A DNA stretch of 64,000 nucleotides from Eubacterium sp. (GTDB lineage: Bacteria > Bacillota > Clostridia > Peptostreptococcales > Anaerovoracaceae): NCBI GenBank assembly GCA_021769965.1, contig JAETRU010000003.1:1-64000 (forward strand), in the 5' to 3' direction. The notes under the pieces were generated by a model that made no database searches, had not been told where the DNA came from, and saw only the letters and a program-made list of their open reading frames with translations. Position 1 is the stretch's first letter. The number at the start of each line of letters is the position of its first letter. This document shows positions 16,780 to 24,624 of the stretch, in pieces. Made by a program: the position numbers and the translations under genes.

Positions 16780-17229
16780 TTATTTCGTCTGCAACTTGCC
16801 AAAATCACTCAGTACTGATGAATTTGTATATCCTGCCGCCTCAGCAAAGGTTTTCATTTTCGTAATTCTGAAATCCAAATTCCAGTTCTCATCAAGAGGT
16901 TTTACCATATCTTTACCGGTCTCCGCCTCGGCCTCTATGGTGAAGTCCTTTTCTACACAAACAATATCTTTATCTGTCTCCATTTGGGCAGCTTGAGAAT
17001 CAGTAAGCTCCACTGTCAAAGCATCCCCATTCTCGGCAAGTACAGTATGATCCTCTTTCAGTTTTTCAGCTTTTTCATCATCCTTTGTAATAACGATATA
17101 TGCGTCCTGGTCTGCTTCAGCATAAACAGCATCTGTATTCAAATACATACCAGACTGCACGATCAGCAAAGCTGCAATGCAAATACATGTAAGCCTGCGA
17201 AAAAATGCCTTTCTTTGTCTCTTATCCAT
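16780..17229 (-). CDS. Secreted propeptide-only protein, probably a subtilase gene that lost its catalytic domain
   Basis: 149 residues. A signal peptide (about 1-37, ending DAVYA) is followed by a region like the inhibitor I9/propeptide domain of subtilisin-type proteases (AYIVITKDDEKAEKL, then LTVELTDSQAAQMETDKDI and VEKDFTIEAE, about 40-100). In a normal S8 protease the catalytic domain follows; here WNLDF is joined directly to KMKTFAEAAG and the protein ends. It may be a pseudogene from in-frame deletion, or a free protease inhibitor. The tail resembles the remnant at 15509. Confidence 0.6.
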   Translation of the reverse strand: MDKRQRKAFFRRLTCICIAALLIVQSGMYLNTDAVYAEADQDAYIVITKDDEKAEKLKEDHTVLAENGDALTVELTDSQAAQMETDKDIVCVEKDFTIEAEAETGKDMVKPLDENWNLDFRITKMKTFAEAAGYTNSSVLSDFGKLQTK

Positions 17230-17253
17230 TTAATGTCGCTATGCCGATCCTTC

Positions 17254-17748
17254 TTACTCTTCAGTTGCCAGTGCAAGATTGGTAAAACTACGTTCTATCC
17301 TGCTTCGCAGTTCTTCTCTTTTCCTAGGTAATTCATCTTTTTTCATAGAATACTCAAATCCACGCTCAGACTTTAGAAAGTAGGAATAGCAAACAGCATA
17401 ATAAAGTTTTTTTAAATCAATGTAATTATTCACGATCTCTTCAACATGCATTAAATTCACATGTACCGCCGCAAACCCTTCATCCTCTGCGCAAAGCTTT
17501 TGCCAGTCAGAAAATGTTACCATTACATCCACATAGCATGAACTGATAGCTTCAAAAGACACAGTATTTTCCTTCAGCAGATCTTCCATCTCCTGATCAA
17601 GCCTATAATATGCTTCTTCCGCAGCCGTGAGCTTTGCGCTGTAATCTTTGATATTTTTATCTTTGCAATCACTATAAAACAGCCCAGCAGAAATGCTGAT
17701 CAGCAGCAATATCCCTATTCCGACTTTCCACGCTTTTGTTGTGTTCAT
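17254..17748 (-). CDS. Membrane-anchored protein of unknown function
   Basis: 164 residues from the ATG at 17748 (MNTTKAWKVG), preceded by AAGGAA 9 bases upstream; an ATG at 17829 is also possible but has a cramped site. One N-terminal membrane helix (about 7-23, VGIGILLLISISAGLFY) is followed by a soluble, mainly helical domain with KLTAAEEAYYRLDQEMEDLL. No family recognised. It lies between the amidase gene and the propeptide gene on the same strand. Confidence 0.6.
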   Translation of the reverse strand: MNTTKAWKVGIGILLLISISAGLFYSDCKDKNIKDYSAKLTAAEEAYYRLDQEMEDLLKENTVSFEAISSCYVDVMVTFSDWQKLCAEDEGFAAVHVNLMHVEEIVNNYIDLKKLYYAVCYSYFLKSERGFEYSMKKDELPRKREELRSRIERSFTNLALATEE

Positions 17749-17942
17749 TAGCTCAAATTCCTTTTTTACTGTCTGATGAAAATTGGTCTGCTTCGGCAAG
17801 CGATTTGTTTCATTTCTTTTGATGTACATCCCTTCTATTCTCTGAGAAAGAAGGCAAATGCATAATCGATATTCTGCGATGCCGCCTTCTCTTTCGATTA
17901 GAAAAGGCAAACCCAGACTAATGCCATATCTTCAGCTTTAAT

Positions 17943-18430
17943 TTATTTCAGTCTATAATAAGTGATATTTTTTCCATATGAGCTTGGTACATATAACACC
18001 GAATGCTGCATCAGAGGACCACTTCCCCACTTAGATTTAACGGTAGGAATTCCGCTACCCGACACAACAATTCCAGAATGCAATGTGCTGTATGCCACCT
18101 TGTCGTTTTTAGCCGGACCGCCTACTAAAATAGAAGTGTATGAATCTGTATCTGTAGTATATGCAATATTCAGCTTCAACCATACACGATTAGGCAGTGA
18201 TTGTTTATACCATGCATACGAATGACAATTATACACATTTGAAGCATTCCGCAGAACAGTTGCTTTAGGATAAGTATTTTTAAACTGATTTGTAACCTGT
18301 GTGATTTCAGTACAACTGAATTCGGGATTGTCCACAATATATGAACTTGCAGGCACAATCTTCCCCGACGGAGTTTTTATTACTAATGAGGCGTTAGATG
18401 CCAAAGATGTATCTAACGCAGCCTTACCAA
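17943..18430 (-). pseudogene. Amidase (NlpC/P60-like) domain, 3' part of a secreted protein split by a frameshift
   Basis: The frame encodes a papain-like amidase: Cys in YNCHSYAWY, His in LHSGIVVSG and the downstream SKWGSGPLMQHSVLYVPSSYG. There is no proper start: the first codon usable is a TTG at 18404 without a ribosome-binding site, and the frame runs into the 3' end of the upstream gene. In related clostridial proteins this domain is the C-terminus of a longer secreted protein whose N-terminus looks like the product of 18424-19107. Removing one T from the TTTT near 18432 joins both frames (NNTEF to IGKAALDT). It could be a pseudogene, a phase-variable gene or a sequence error. Confidence 0.65.
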
Positions 18431-19107
18431 TAAAACTCAGTATTGTTCAATTCTTTATAGGCTTTCTCGTAAACCGTTTTTGCATCGTCTGGCAGGTCGC
18501 TAAAATAATTAGAAAGTATGCGTTCTGCGAACTGCTTTTTCTTTTCTTCACAAAAGGCGCTTTCCATCTTCGCATGCGCAGCCGGATTAGATTTCTCAAA
18601 TTCATCAAGCTTCGCTAAAAGGTCTTCAGATGAAGCCTTAGCTGCTTTTTTTACAGTTTCAGGAATTACATCTTCAGCCTTCAGTGTAATTTTTTTATAG
18701 CACGAGAGCAGTGTCTGTAAGCCGTCGTCTCTCCTTAAAAGCTCCTTTAATCCGTTAAAATTACCTTCTACAATCTCTATACCCAGTTCTTCATTGGAGA
18801 ACGCCATACAATCTATACTCAGCGGATATTCTAGCACAAGCTCTGCGAGGTCTTTCGTCGAAATATCATCAAGAATTTCTTGTGGTATCGTACATGCCTC
18901 CACCATTTCATCATGGGTATCAAACGTAGCCCATTCTGGTGATTCTGGAGTAATAGGGTAATGATATGAATCTGTCGATACATCATACCAATCTTCTGCT
19001 TCAGTCATAGCAGGTATTATTTCATTCTCCTCAGTACCATAAACTCCGTAACACGGTGCCATTAAAAACATAAGTAAAACAATTACTGCAATCACTTTTC
19101 TTTTCAT
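18424..19107 (-). CDS. Secreted N-terminal part of the split amidase protein
   Basis: From the ATG at 19107 (AGGAGG, 8 bases upstream) 227 residues are read before the stop at 18424. A signal peptide (about 1-24, VIAVIVLLMFLMAPCYGVYG) is followed by a domain with WATFDTHDEMVEACTIP, LAELVLEYPLSIDCMAF and NFNGLKELLRRDD, a module I know from clostridial secreted proteins that carry a C-terminal amidase. The frame stops at NTEFYW; a one-base shift continues into the amidase. Follows the small secreted-protein gene 19131, overlapping none of it. Confidence 0.7.
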   Translation of the reverse strand: MKRKVIAVIVLLMFLMAPCYGVYGTEENEIIPAMTEAEDWYDVSTDSYHYPITPESPEWATFDTHDEMVEACTIPQEILDDISTKDLAELVLEYPLSIDCMAFSNEELGIEIVEGNFNGLKELLRRDDGLQTLLSCYKKITLKAEDVIPETVKKAAKASSEDLLAKLDEFEKSNPAAHAKMESAFCEEKKKQFAERILSNYFSDLPDDAKTVYEKAYKELNNTEFYW

Positions 19108-19130
19108 ATTATTTACCTCCTTTGCTAGAT

Positions 19131-19553
19131 TTAAAATATCACCTCTTTGCTGTACTTCGTAACATGCTCGCATTTTGTCCCGCTGTATGCATAGCAGGAT
19201 GCTTTCGCACGATACTTATAGCCCTTGGTCACCTGCTTTGACTTCGTCAAACTGCGGTTGACCGTTTCGCCAGTTGACAGCCAGTCGTCAACATCTTCCC
19301 AGACACCGTCCTTGTAACGCTGCAGATACAAGTGAATTGTAGTTTTAGTTGTTGTTCCTGGAACACCACTTAGCTTTGCTTCTACAGAGGCATCGCCATC
19401 TTTTGAAATATCAAGATATGCCACCGCTGAGCGATAGTATAGTGCCATAATATCTGCACTACCATCTGGCTTTACTGCTGCAGATACAGAAGTCATGGCC
19501 ATAACAAGCAATAAGCTCAGTACAGCTACAATACTTACAAGTCTCTTCAACAT
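19131..19553 (-). CDS. Small secreted protein, DUF6147-like
   Basis: 140 residues with a signal peptide (MLKRLVSIVAVLSLLLVMAMTSVSA). The mature part is a single beta-rich domain with DASVEAKLSGVPGTTTKTTI, HLYLQRYKDGVWEDVDDW and KGYKYRAKASCYAYSGTKCEHV, resembling small clostridial exported proteins grouped as DUF6147; I am not certain of that number. The two Cys may form a disulfide. It stands 24 bases before the split amidase gene and is probably cotranscribed with it. Confidence 0.65.
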   Translation of the reverse strand: MLKRLVSIVAVLSLLLVMAMTSVSAAVKPDGSADIMALYYRSAVAYLDISKDGDASVEAKLSGVPGTTTKTTIHLYLQRYKDGVWEDVDDWLSTGETVNRSLTKSKQVTKGYKYRAKASCYAYSGTKCEHVTKYSKEVIF

Positions 19554-19683
19554 ATTTCCTCACCACCTTTCCTTTATATATTTGCTTGGATTACAATCCT
19601 TACATCCATATAAACCTGAAAAAGTGATAAAAGGGGACAAGAAATTTCAAAAAATTTATTTTTCTTTATTTGTTAAGTTAGTC

Positions 19684-20352
19684 TCAATCTATTTTTTCTG
19701 CAATCTGATAAAGCTTCTCTACGTTACATGTTCCCGCCAGATCGAAAAGATATATTCCGTTTGACCATGTTAGCGCATGAAATTCTCCATTTGACCATTC
19801 ATATCCCTGATTTCCATTTACCAAAGTCTCATTTAACTCTCCTGTTTCATTATCTATACTCAACCCCATACTATCTACCGCCCCCGACTGGGAATAATAG
19901 ATCACCGTACCATCTTCACCTTCATACTCTATATAATAGCCCAGATCGCTTTTATCTTCCTGCACGATTTTATACCCTTCCGGCGTTTCCGGCTTGATAT
20001 GCCGGAACTCCTCTGTCAGCCCGTCCGGGTCTTCCACCTCGAATTCCACGTCCAGCGTCCCCTGCTTCTCATTCTCGCTGGTCAGCCATTTCACCAGCGG
20101 TTTGGTCACCGCCGCACCGCACGCCGCCGTCGCCATGATCAAAGCGGCTGCCAGAGCCAGCGCCGCGGCTTTCCGTATCCTGCGTCTTCCCACGCTGACA
20201 TACGTCCTGTCCGCCATGGCAAAGATCTTGTTCATGCGCGCCGCGAACCCGTCGCTGAAGCTGTAATCATACTCCTTCGGATCAAAGGCGTCCGTCTCGG
20301 CAAAATCCAGCAGCAAAGCATCTTCTATGATCTGCAGAGCGTTATTCGCCAT
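19684..20352 (-). CDS. Probable anti-sigma factor with DUF4367-type extracytoplasmic domain
   Basis: 222 residues. The N-terminal 55 residues (cytoplasmic) would bind the sigma factor encoded just upstream; a single membrane helix follows at about 62-82 (AALALAAALIMATAACG); the outer domain has PEGYKIVQEDKSD, TVIYYSQSG and the repeated motif YEWSNGEFHALTWSNGIYLF, typical of DUF4367 proteins. Its start lies 11 bases inside the end of the sigma gene, so both are translated together. Sensing of a wall or secretion signal is inferred from the class. Confidence 0.8.
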   Translation of the reverse strand: MANNALQIIEDALLLDFAETDAFDPKEYDYSFSDGFAARMNKIFAMADRTYVSVGRRRIRKAAALALAAALIMATAACGAAVTKPLVKWLTSENEKQGTLDVEFEVEDPDGLTEEFRHIKPETPEGYKIVQEDKSDLGYYIEYEGEDGTVIYYSQSGAVDSMGLSIDNETGELNETLVNGNQGYEWSNGEFHALTWSNGIYLFDLAGTCNVEKLYQIAEKID

Positions 20353-20887
20353 CCTCTTTGTCCTCCAATCTTTCCCTCAAAAGGTTTCTGGCCCGCTGCA
20401 CCCGTTTCTTCGCGGCGTCTACGGTGATCCCCAGCAGATTCGCCGTCTCCTTCAGATCGTACCCGTAGTATTCATGCAGATAAAACACATGGCGGTAGAT
20501 CTCCGGAAGCTCCAATATCGCCTGCACAGCCTCTTCATACCGCGCCTTCTCTGCCATATCCGCCCACGATTCCCCGCTCTCTGTAAATTCTTCCGCATCA
20601 AAAGATTCTGCTGCGGAATTTCCCTTTGCCATCGTAAGCGCAGCGTTCTTAACTATAATAACCACGAAATTCTTCGTTTGGGGACAAAAAATCTCATTTA
20701 TTTTATGAAAATTTTTCGCAATGCGAAGAAAGGCCTCCTGCACCGCGTCCTCTGCCAGATGATCATCCTTCAGGATCCCTCTGGCCACATAGTGCATCAG
20801 CTTCCGATACTGTTCATACAGCTGTATAAATCTGGTTCTCTCGTCTTCTGAGTCCAGCATCATCAAACATACACTCAGCACATCCAT
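20342..20887 (-). CDS. ECF-type RNA polymerase sigma factor
   Basis: 181 residues with only regions sigma-2 (about 25-90: HYVARGILKDDHLAEDAVQEAFLRIAK) and sigma-4 (about 115-170: YGYDLKETANLLGITVDAAKKRVQRARNLLRERL), as in extracytoplasmic-function sigma factors. Start ATG at 20887 preceded by AAGGTGG; ATGs at 20863 and 20860 are alternatives. It overlaps the anti-sigma gene. The operon sits at the upstream end of the secreted-protein cluster and may control it, which is inference. Confidence 0.9.
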   Translation of the reverse strand: MDVLSVCLMMLDSEDERTRFIQLYEQYRKLMHYVARGILKDDHLAEDAVQEAFLRIAKNFHKINEIFCPQTKNFVVIIVKNAALTMAKGNSAAESFDAEEFTESGESWADMAEKARYEEAVQAILELPEIYRHVFYLHEYYGYDLKETANLLGITVDAAKKRVQRARNLLRERLEDKEDGE

Positions 20888-20917
20888 CCCACCTTTTCTA
20901 TATATCAGGTTTATCTA

Positions 20918-20946
20918 ATTATATCACGCATTATATTGTTTTGCAA
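20918..20946 (-). promoter_or_regulatory. Promoter of the ECF sigma/anti-sigma operon
   Basis: TTGCAA (20946-20941), 17-bp spacer, TATAAT (20923-20918) on the minus strand, with the start of RNA expected about 24 bases before the ATG. It looks like an ordinary sigma-A promoter rather than an ECF promoter. Confidence 0.75.
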
Positions 20947-21034
20947 TTCTATACAGAAAAATTTGAAAACGGCATATTTTTGGTTTTCACTTGACTTTTT
21001 GGTTTATTTATGGCATCTTATTGGTATAAACGAG

Positions 21035-21043
21035 TGATATAAT
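21035..21043 (+). promoter_or_regulatory. Extended -10 promoter of the Uma2 gene cluster
   Basis: TGATATAAT (TATAAT at 21038-21043) with a poor -35. It precedes AGGAGG and the ATG at 21069 and faces the ECF promoter about 95 bases away. Confidence 0.5.
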
Positions 21044-21068
21044 CCACACATAGAAGGAGGTACCGCCG

Positions 21069-21743
21069 ATGACGAGAGAATCGAAAACCAAACAGAACAT
21101 TCCCGCTGACACTGTTCCGACCGTCTGTGAAGAAGCTTTTTCTTACATTACGCGGAAGAAACAGGGAGAATACACCATCGACGACATTAACGCCCTGCCG
21201 GAGGACTACCGGGCTGAGCTGATCGACGGCGTGATCTATGATATGACCGCTCCCGGCAGCAGACATCAGATCATCATTTCAAGACTGTTTACAGCTCTGG
21301 CAAATTACATCGATGCCAACGGAGGCGGCTGTATTCCTATGATCGCTCCCGTTGATGTCCAGCTGGACTGCGATGACAAGACTATGGTCCAGCCCGATCT
21401 GTTTATCGCCTGTGACCGCAGCAAGCTGAGAGATGCCGGCATTTTCGGCGCACCGGATTTTATCATCGAAGTGCTTTCTCCGTCCACCAGAATGAAAGAC
21501 CTGAGCATCAAACTTGCGAAATACCAAAATGCCGGCGTCCGGGAATACTGGATTGTCGATCCTGAGCAGGAAAAAGTGCTGGTCTATGATTTTACCCGGG
21601 AGGTCTATCCAGTCATCTACGGGTTCGCCGACAAGATCCCTGTAGGTATCTATAAGGGAGACTGCATCGTCGACTTTGATGTGATACAGAAATACCTGCA
21701 TTCCATCTTCCATGATAAGCCTGAAACAGAAAACATACTTTGA
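21069..21743 (+). CDS. Uma2 family (DUF820) putative endonuclease, copy 1
   Basis: 224 residues of the PD-(D/E)XK-fold Uma2 family. Landmarks: YRAELIDGVIYDMTAPGSRHQ (E-x-I-D-G near residue 60), the acidic VQPDLFIACD (near 118) and FIIEVLSPSTRMKDLSIKLAKY (near 138), whose Glu and Lys complete the nuclease-type active site, followed by EYWIVDPEQEKVLVYDF. Family members are widespread in cyanobacteria and scattered in Firmicutes; physiological role is not established. First of three tandem paralogues, start with AGGAGG 8 bases upstream. Confidence 0.85.
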   Translation: MTRESKTKQNIPADTVPTVCEEAFSYITRKKQGEYTIDDINALPEDYRAELIDGVIYDMTAPGSRHQIIISRLFTALANYIDANGGGCIPMIAPVDVQLDCDDKTMVQPDLFIACDRSKLRDAGIFGAPDFIIEVLSPSTRMKDLSIKLAKYQNAGVREYWIVDPEQEKVLVYDFTREVYPVIYGFADKIPVGIYKGDCIVDFDVIQKYLHSIFHDKPETENIL

Positions 21744-21763
21744 CGAAAAGGAGCGCTTTGACC

Positions 21764-22579
21764 ATGACTTTGACAGAAATGAAACGAATAAAACAGGAAC
21801 TGGGTTACTCCAACGAGCAGATCGCGGAGCTTTCCGGCGTGCCCTTTGCCACTGTGCAGAAGATCTTCTCCGGCACCACCAGAAGGCCCCGCTATGCCAC
21901 GCTGCAGGCTCTGACCCAGGTCTTTGAAGGAACAAAGCTAGATGACGCGGACAGGCAGGACAGCGGTGCTTCGGCTGTGAAAGAAGAAATTTTTTCCTAT
22001 GGAACATATAAAACAAAGAAAAAGCAGGGTGAATATACGCTGGAAGACTATTACGCCCTTCCGGATGATTATCGAGCTGAGCTGATCGACGGCGTGATCT
22101 ACGACATGTCTTCAACTAATTTCAATCATCAGTTATTGTTGGCCAGACTTCACATGACATTATTCAGCTACATCCTGGCTAACAAGGGAAAATGCTTTGC
22201 TCTGGGAGCTCCTTTGGACGTGCAGCTGGACTGCGACAACAGGACCATGGTTCAGCCCGACGTCATCGTCCTGTGTGACCACAGCAAAAGGCGCAGGTTT
22301 GGCATCTTCGGCGCACCGGACCTGCTCATAGAGATCCTGTCTCCTTCCACAAGGAAAAAGGACCTGGGTATCAAATTCATAAAATACGAAAATGCCGGAG
22401 TACGGGAATACTGGATCATCGATCCGGAACAGGAGAAGGTCCTGGTCTACGATTTCTCAAAGGAAGTATACCCGGTCATCTATGGTTTTCAGAGCAAGGT
22501 TCCTGTGGGTATCTTTGACGGAAAATGCGTCATCGACTTTAACGAGATCGCGGAGGACCTGTACACGGGAGAGGAGTAA
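21764..22579 (+). CDS. HTH-Uma2 fusion: XRE-like helix-turn-helix plus Uma2 nuclease, copy 2
   Basis: 271 residues from the ATG at 21764 (AAGGAG about 10 bases upstream). Residues 1-60 form a Cro/XRE-like helix-turn-helix (KQELGYSNEQIAELSGVPFATVQKIFSG), followed by a linker and a Uma2 domain with YRAELIDGVIYDMSST, MVQPDVIVLCDHSKRR and LIEILSPSTRKKDLGIKFIKY. Only this copy has the DNA-binding part, which may target the nuclease or regulate the cluster. It begins 20 bases after copy 1 and ends 4 bases before copy 3. Its 3' end is nearly identical to that of copy 3. Confidence 0.85.
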   Translation: MTLTEMKRIKQELGYSNEQIAELSGVPFATVQKIFSGTTRRPRYATLQALTQVFEGTKLDDADRQDSGASAVKEEIFSYGTYKTKKKQGEYTLEDYYALPDDYRAELIDGVIYDMSSTNFNHQLLLARLHMTLFSYILANKGKCFALGAPLDVQLDCDNRTMVQPDVIVLCDHSKRRRFGIFGAPDLLIEILSPSTRKKDLGIKFIKYENAGVREYWIIDPEQEKVLVYDFSKEVYPVIYGFQSKVPVGIFDGKCVIDFNEIAEDLYTGEE

Positions 22580-22583
22580 CGAT

Positions 22584-23267
22584 ATGAATGACAGCAAGAC
22601 AAATAACGAAAAGAATAACGGACAGAAAGCAAATACTCTTCGGAAAAACCATCCGGAAGATACGTTGATGATGGTAAGGGAAGAAGCTCTTTCTTACGGA
22701 ACAGAAAAGAAGCAGGGTCAATATACCCTTGCAGACTACTATGCCCTACCCGATGAGCAGAGAGTCGAACTGATCGACGGGATTATTTATGATATGACTG
22801 CGCCCAATTACAGGCACCAAATATTGCTCTCCGAATTATTTCTGGAGATAAAGAACTACATTCGCATGCATAATGGCTCCTGCATCACAACAACTTCGCC
22901 TACAGATGTTCAACTGGACTGCGACGATAAAACCATGGTTCAGCCTGATCTGGTCGTTCTATGTGACCACAGCAAAAGGCGCAGGTTTGGCATCTTCGGC
23001 GCACCAGATCTGGTCATGGAAATTCTTTCACCATCGACAAGAAAAAAAGACACCGGCATCAAGGTCACTAAATACGGCAATGCCGGAGTTCGGGAATACT
23101 GGATCATCGATCCGGAGCAGGAAAAGGTTCTGGTCTATGATTTTACCCGGGAGATCTACCCGGTCATCTACGGATTTACCGACAAGATCCCTGTCGGCAT
23201 CTTTGACGGAAAATGCGTCATCGACTTTAATGAGATCGCGGAGGACCTGTACACGGGAGAGGAGTAG
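22584..23267 (+). CDS. Uma2 family (DUF820) putative endonuclease, copy 3
   Basis: 227 residues from the ATG at 22584 (GGAG about 9 bases upstream). A charged Asn/Lys-rich N-terminus (about 1-35) precedes the Uma2 domain: RVELIDGIIYDMTAPNYRHQ, MVQPDLVVLCDHSKRRR, VMEILSPSTRKKDTGIKVTKY and EYWIIDPEQEKVLVYDF. Blocks of its DNA are identical to copy 2 (around 22965-23008 and the last 70 bases), while another block (around 23136-23190) is closer to copy 1, suggesting gene conversion. Confidence 0.83.
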   Translation: MNDSKTNNEKNNGQKANTLRKNHPEDTLMMVREEALSYGTEKKQGQYTLADYYALPDEQRVELIDGIIYDMTAPNYRHQILLSELFLEIKNYIRMHNGSCITTTSPTDVQLDCDDKTMVQPDLVVLCDHSKRRRFGIFGAPDLVMEILSPSTRKKDTGIKVTKYGNAGVREYWIIDPEQEKVLVYDFTREIYPVIYGFTDKIPVGIFDGKCVIDFNEIAEDLYTGEE

Positions 23268-23302
23268 AACCGGCTGGGAAAACTGCAAAACCACAGCTAT
23301 GA

Positions 23303-23341
23303 AAAAATCCCCTGAATCTGATTCTTCACACATTCAGGGGA
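23303..23341 (-). terminator. Terminator of the rpsF-ssb-rpsR operon
   Basis: TCCCCTGAAT and ATTCAGGGGA form a 10-bp stem; on the minus strand it is followed by a T-run. It lies 33 bases after the rpsR stop and may also stop converging transcription from the Uma2 genes. Confidence 0.7.
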
Positions 23342-23373
23342 TCTGATATTCTTACTTACTCTGCGGCTTTTGA

Positions 23374-23607
23374 TTAGTCTGCAACGTAAGGCAGTAAAGC
23401 GACGATTCTTGCTCTCTTGATCGCAGTTGTCACTTCTCTCTGATGTACTGCGCAGGTACCGGTGATTCTCTTAGGCAGGATCTTACCTCTTTCGGTAACG
23501 TACTTTCTAAGTTTTTCTACATCTTTGTAGTCGATCACTTCAGTCTTGTCAGCGCAGAACTGGCATACTTTTTTTCTTCTCATGCCGCCACGTCTTCTAT
23601 CCATCAT
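23374..23607 (-). CDS. rpsR: 30S ribosomal protein S18
   Basis: 77 residues; binds the central domain of 16S rRNA as a dimer with S6. The S18 signature is present: [25 protein letters not shown] and [19 protein letters not shown]. The N-terminal [17 protein letters not shown] carries two Cys that could bind zinc. Last gene of rpsF-ssb-rpsR. Confidence 0.97.
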   Translation of the reverse strand: MMDRRRGGMRRKKVCQFCADKTEVIDYKDVEKLRKYVTERGKILPKRITGTCAVHQREVTTAIKRARIVALLPYVAD

Positions 23608-23627
23608 GTTACATGTATCTCCTTTCC

Positions 23628-24179
23628 TTAGAATGGAACATCTTCATCGATCGCCTGGAAGGAATCCGGCATTTCTTCCGGCATGCCGTCTGACTGCGGT
23701 TCACTGTAACCGCCCTGGCCGCCGTAATTCTGCTGCGAAGCGTATCCTCCCTGTTGATTTCCATAGCCGCCCTGCTGGCTGTAACCCTGCTGGTTATAGC
23801 TTTGCTGGCCGCCATAGTTTGAAGAAGCGTTCTGTCTTGGCGCGCCGCCGTTTTGATTACGGTCGCCCCACTCCAAAAATTCAACTCTGTCTGCCACAAC
23901 ATCGGTGGTATAAACAGTCACGCCATCTTTGTTCTGATAGCTTCCGGTCTGTAGTCTTCCCTGAACGCCTACCAGTCTTCCCTTTGCCAGATAACGTTCG
24001 CAGTTCTCCGCCTGTCTTCCAAATACGGTGATACGCGGAAAATCAGTCTGCTTTTCTCCGCCCGCACGTACAGGTCTGTCGATGGCGATAGTAAAAGTCG
24101 CGACAGCCATCTGTGTGGACGCGGTATATCTGATCTCAGGATCTCTGGTGAGCCTTCCGATTAGTACAACACTATTCAT
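23628..24179 (-). CDS. ssb: Single-stranded DNA-binding protein
   Basis: 183 residues. OB fold at about 1-108 ([48 protein letters not shown]), then a Gly/Gln/Asn/Tyr-rich linker, and the acidic tip [14 protein letters not shown] that recruits repair and replication proteins. Lies between rpsF and rpsR as in most Firmicutes. Confidence 0.97.
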   Translation of the reverse strand: MNSVVLIGRLTRDPEIRYTASTQMAVATFTIAIDRPVRAGGEKQTDFPRITVFGRQAENCERYLAKGRLVGVQGRLQTGSYQNKDGVTVYTTDVVADRVEFLEWGDRNQNGGAPRQNASSNYGGQQSYNQQGYSQQGGYGNQQGGYASQQNYGGQGGYSEPQSDGMPEEMPDSFQAIDEDVPF

Positions 24180-24196
24180 TTAACTACACCCCATTC

Positions 24197-24484
24197 CTAT
24201 TTTGCTTCTTTACAAACGATGATGTGTCTCATGACATCGTCAGAGATTCTCAGTCTTCTGTCGAGTTCCTTCGGTAATTCCGGGCTTGCGGAGAATTCGA
24301 TCACTACATAGTAGCCTTCGTTCTTCTTCTCGATCGGATATGCAAGCTTTCTCATTCCCCAGGCGTCGACTTTCTCGATCTCACCTTCAGCAGTGATGAC
24401 TGCCTTTACTTTTTCGATGGCAGCTTCTCTCTTCTCATCTTCTAAAGCAGGGTTGATAATGAACATAACTTCATACTTTTTCAT
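24197..24484 (-). CDS. rpsF: 30S ribosomal protein S6
   Basis: 95 residues from the ATG at 24484, which has GGGAGGTG 6-7 bases upstream; a GTG three codons earlier lies too close to the site. MKKYEVMFIINPALED and the central KVDAWGMRKLAYPIEKKNEGYY are diagnostic. First gene of the operon. Confidence 0.97.
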   Translation of the reverse strand: MKKYEVMFIINPALEDEKREAAIEKVKAVITAEGEIEKVDAWGMRKLAYPIEKKNEGYYVVIEFSASPELPKELDRRLRISDDVMRHIIVCKEAK

Positions 24485-24511
24485 TTGTTTCACCTCCCTA
24501 TGGACTAAATG

Positions 24512-24532
24512 GCGTAAGCCTTCCGCTTACGC
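24512..24532 (-). promoter_or_regulatory. Leader hairpin just upstream of rpsF
   Basis: GCGTAAGC and GCTTACGC form a perfect 8-bp stem with a 5-base loop between the promoter and the rpsF ribosome-binding site. Many rpsF leaders carry an S6:S18-binding RNA; this position fits, but I cannot confirm its consensus. Confidence 0.45.
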
Positions 24533-24561
24533 AGAGATTTTGCACAAAATCGTGCTTTATT

Positions 24562-24589
24562 AGTATATCACAAATCTCCGGGAATGCAA
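24562..24589 (-). promoter_or_regulatory. Promoter of rpsF-ssb-rpsR
   Basis: TTGCAT (24589-24584), 16-bp spacer, extended -10 TGATATACT (TATACT 24567-24562) on the minus strand. Confidence 0.7.
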
Positions 24590-24624
24590 GGATTTTTTCA
24601 AATATTACAGAATATCACAGAATA

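Noticed and set aside
22392-22583. Longer start of Uma2 copy 3
   Set aside because: The upstream codons overlap copy 2 in another frame and have no ribosome-binding site; the ATG at 22584 has one.
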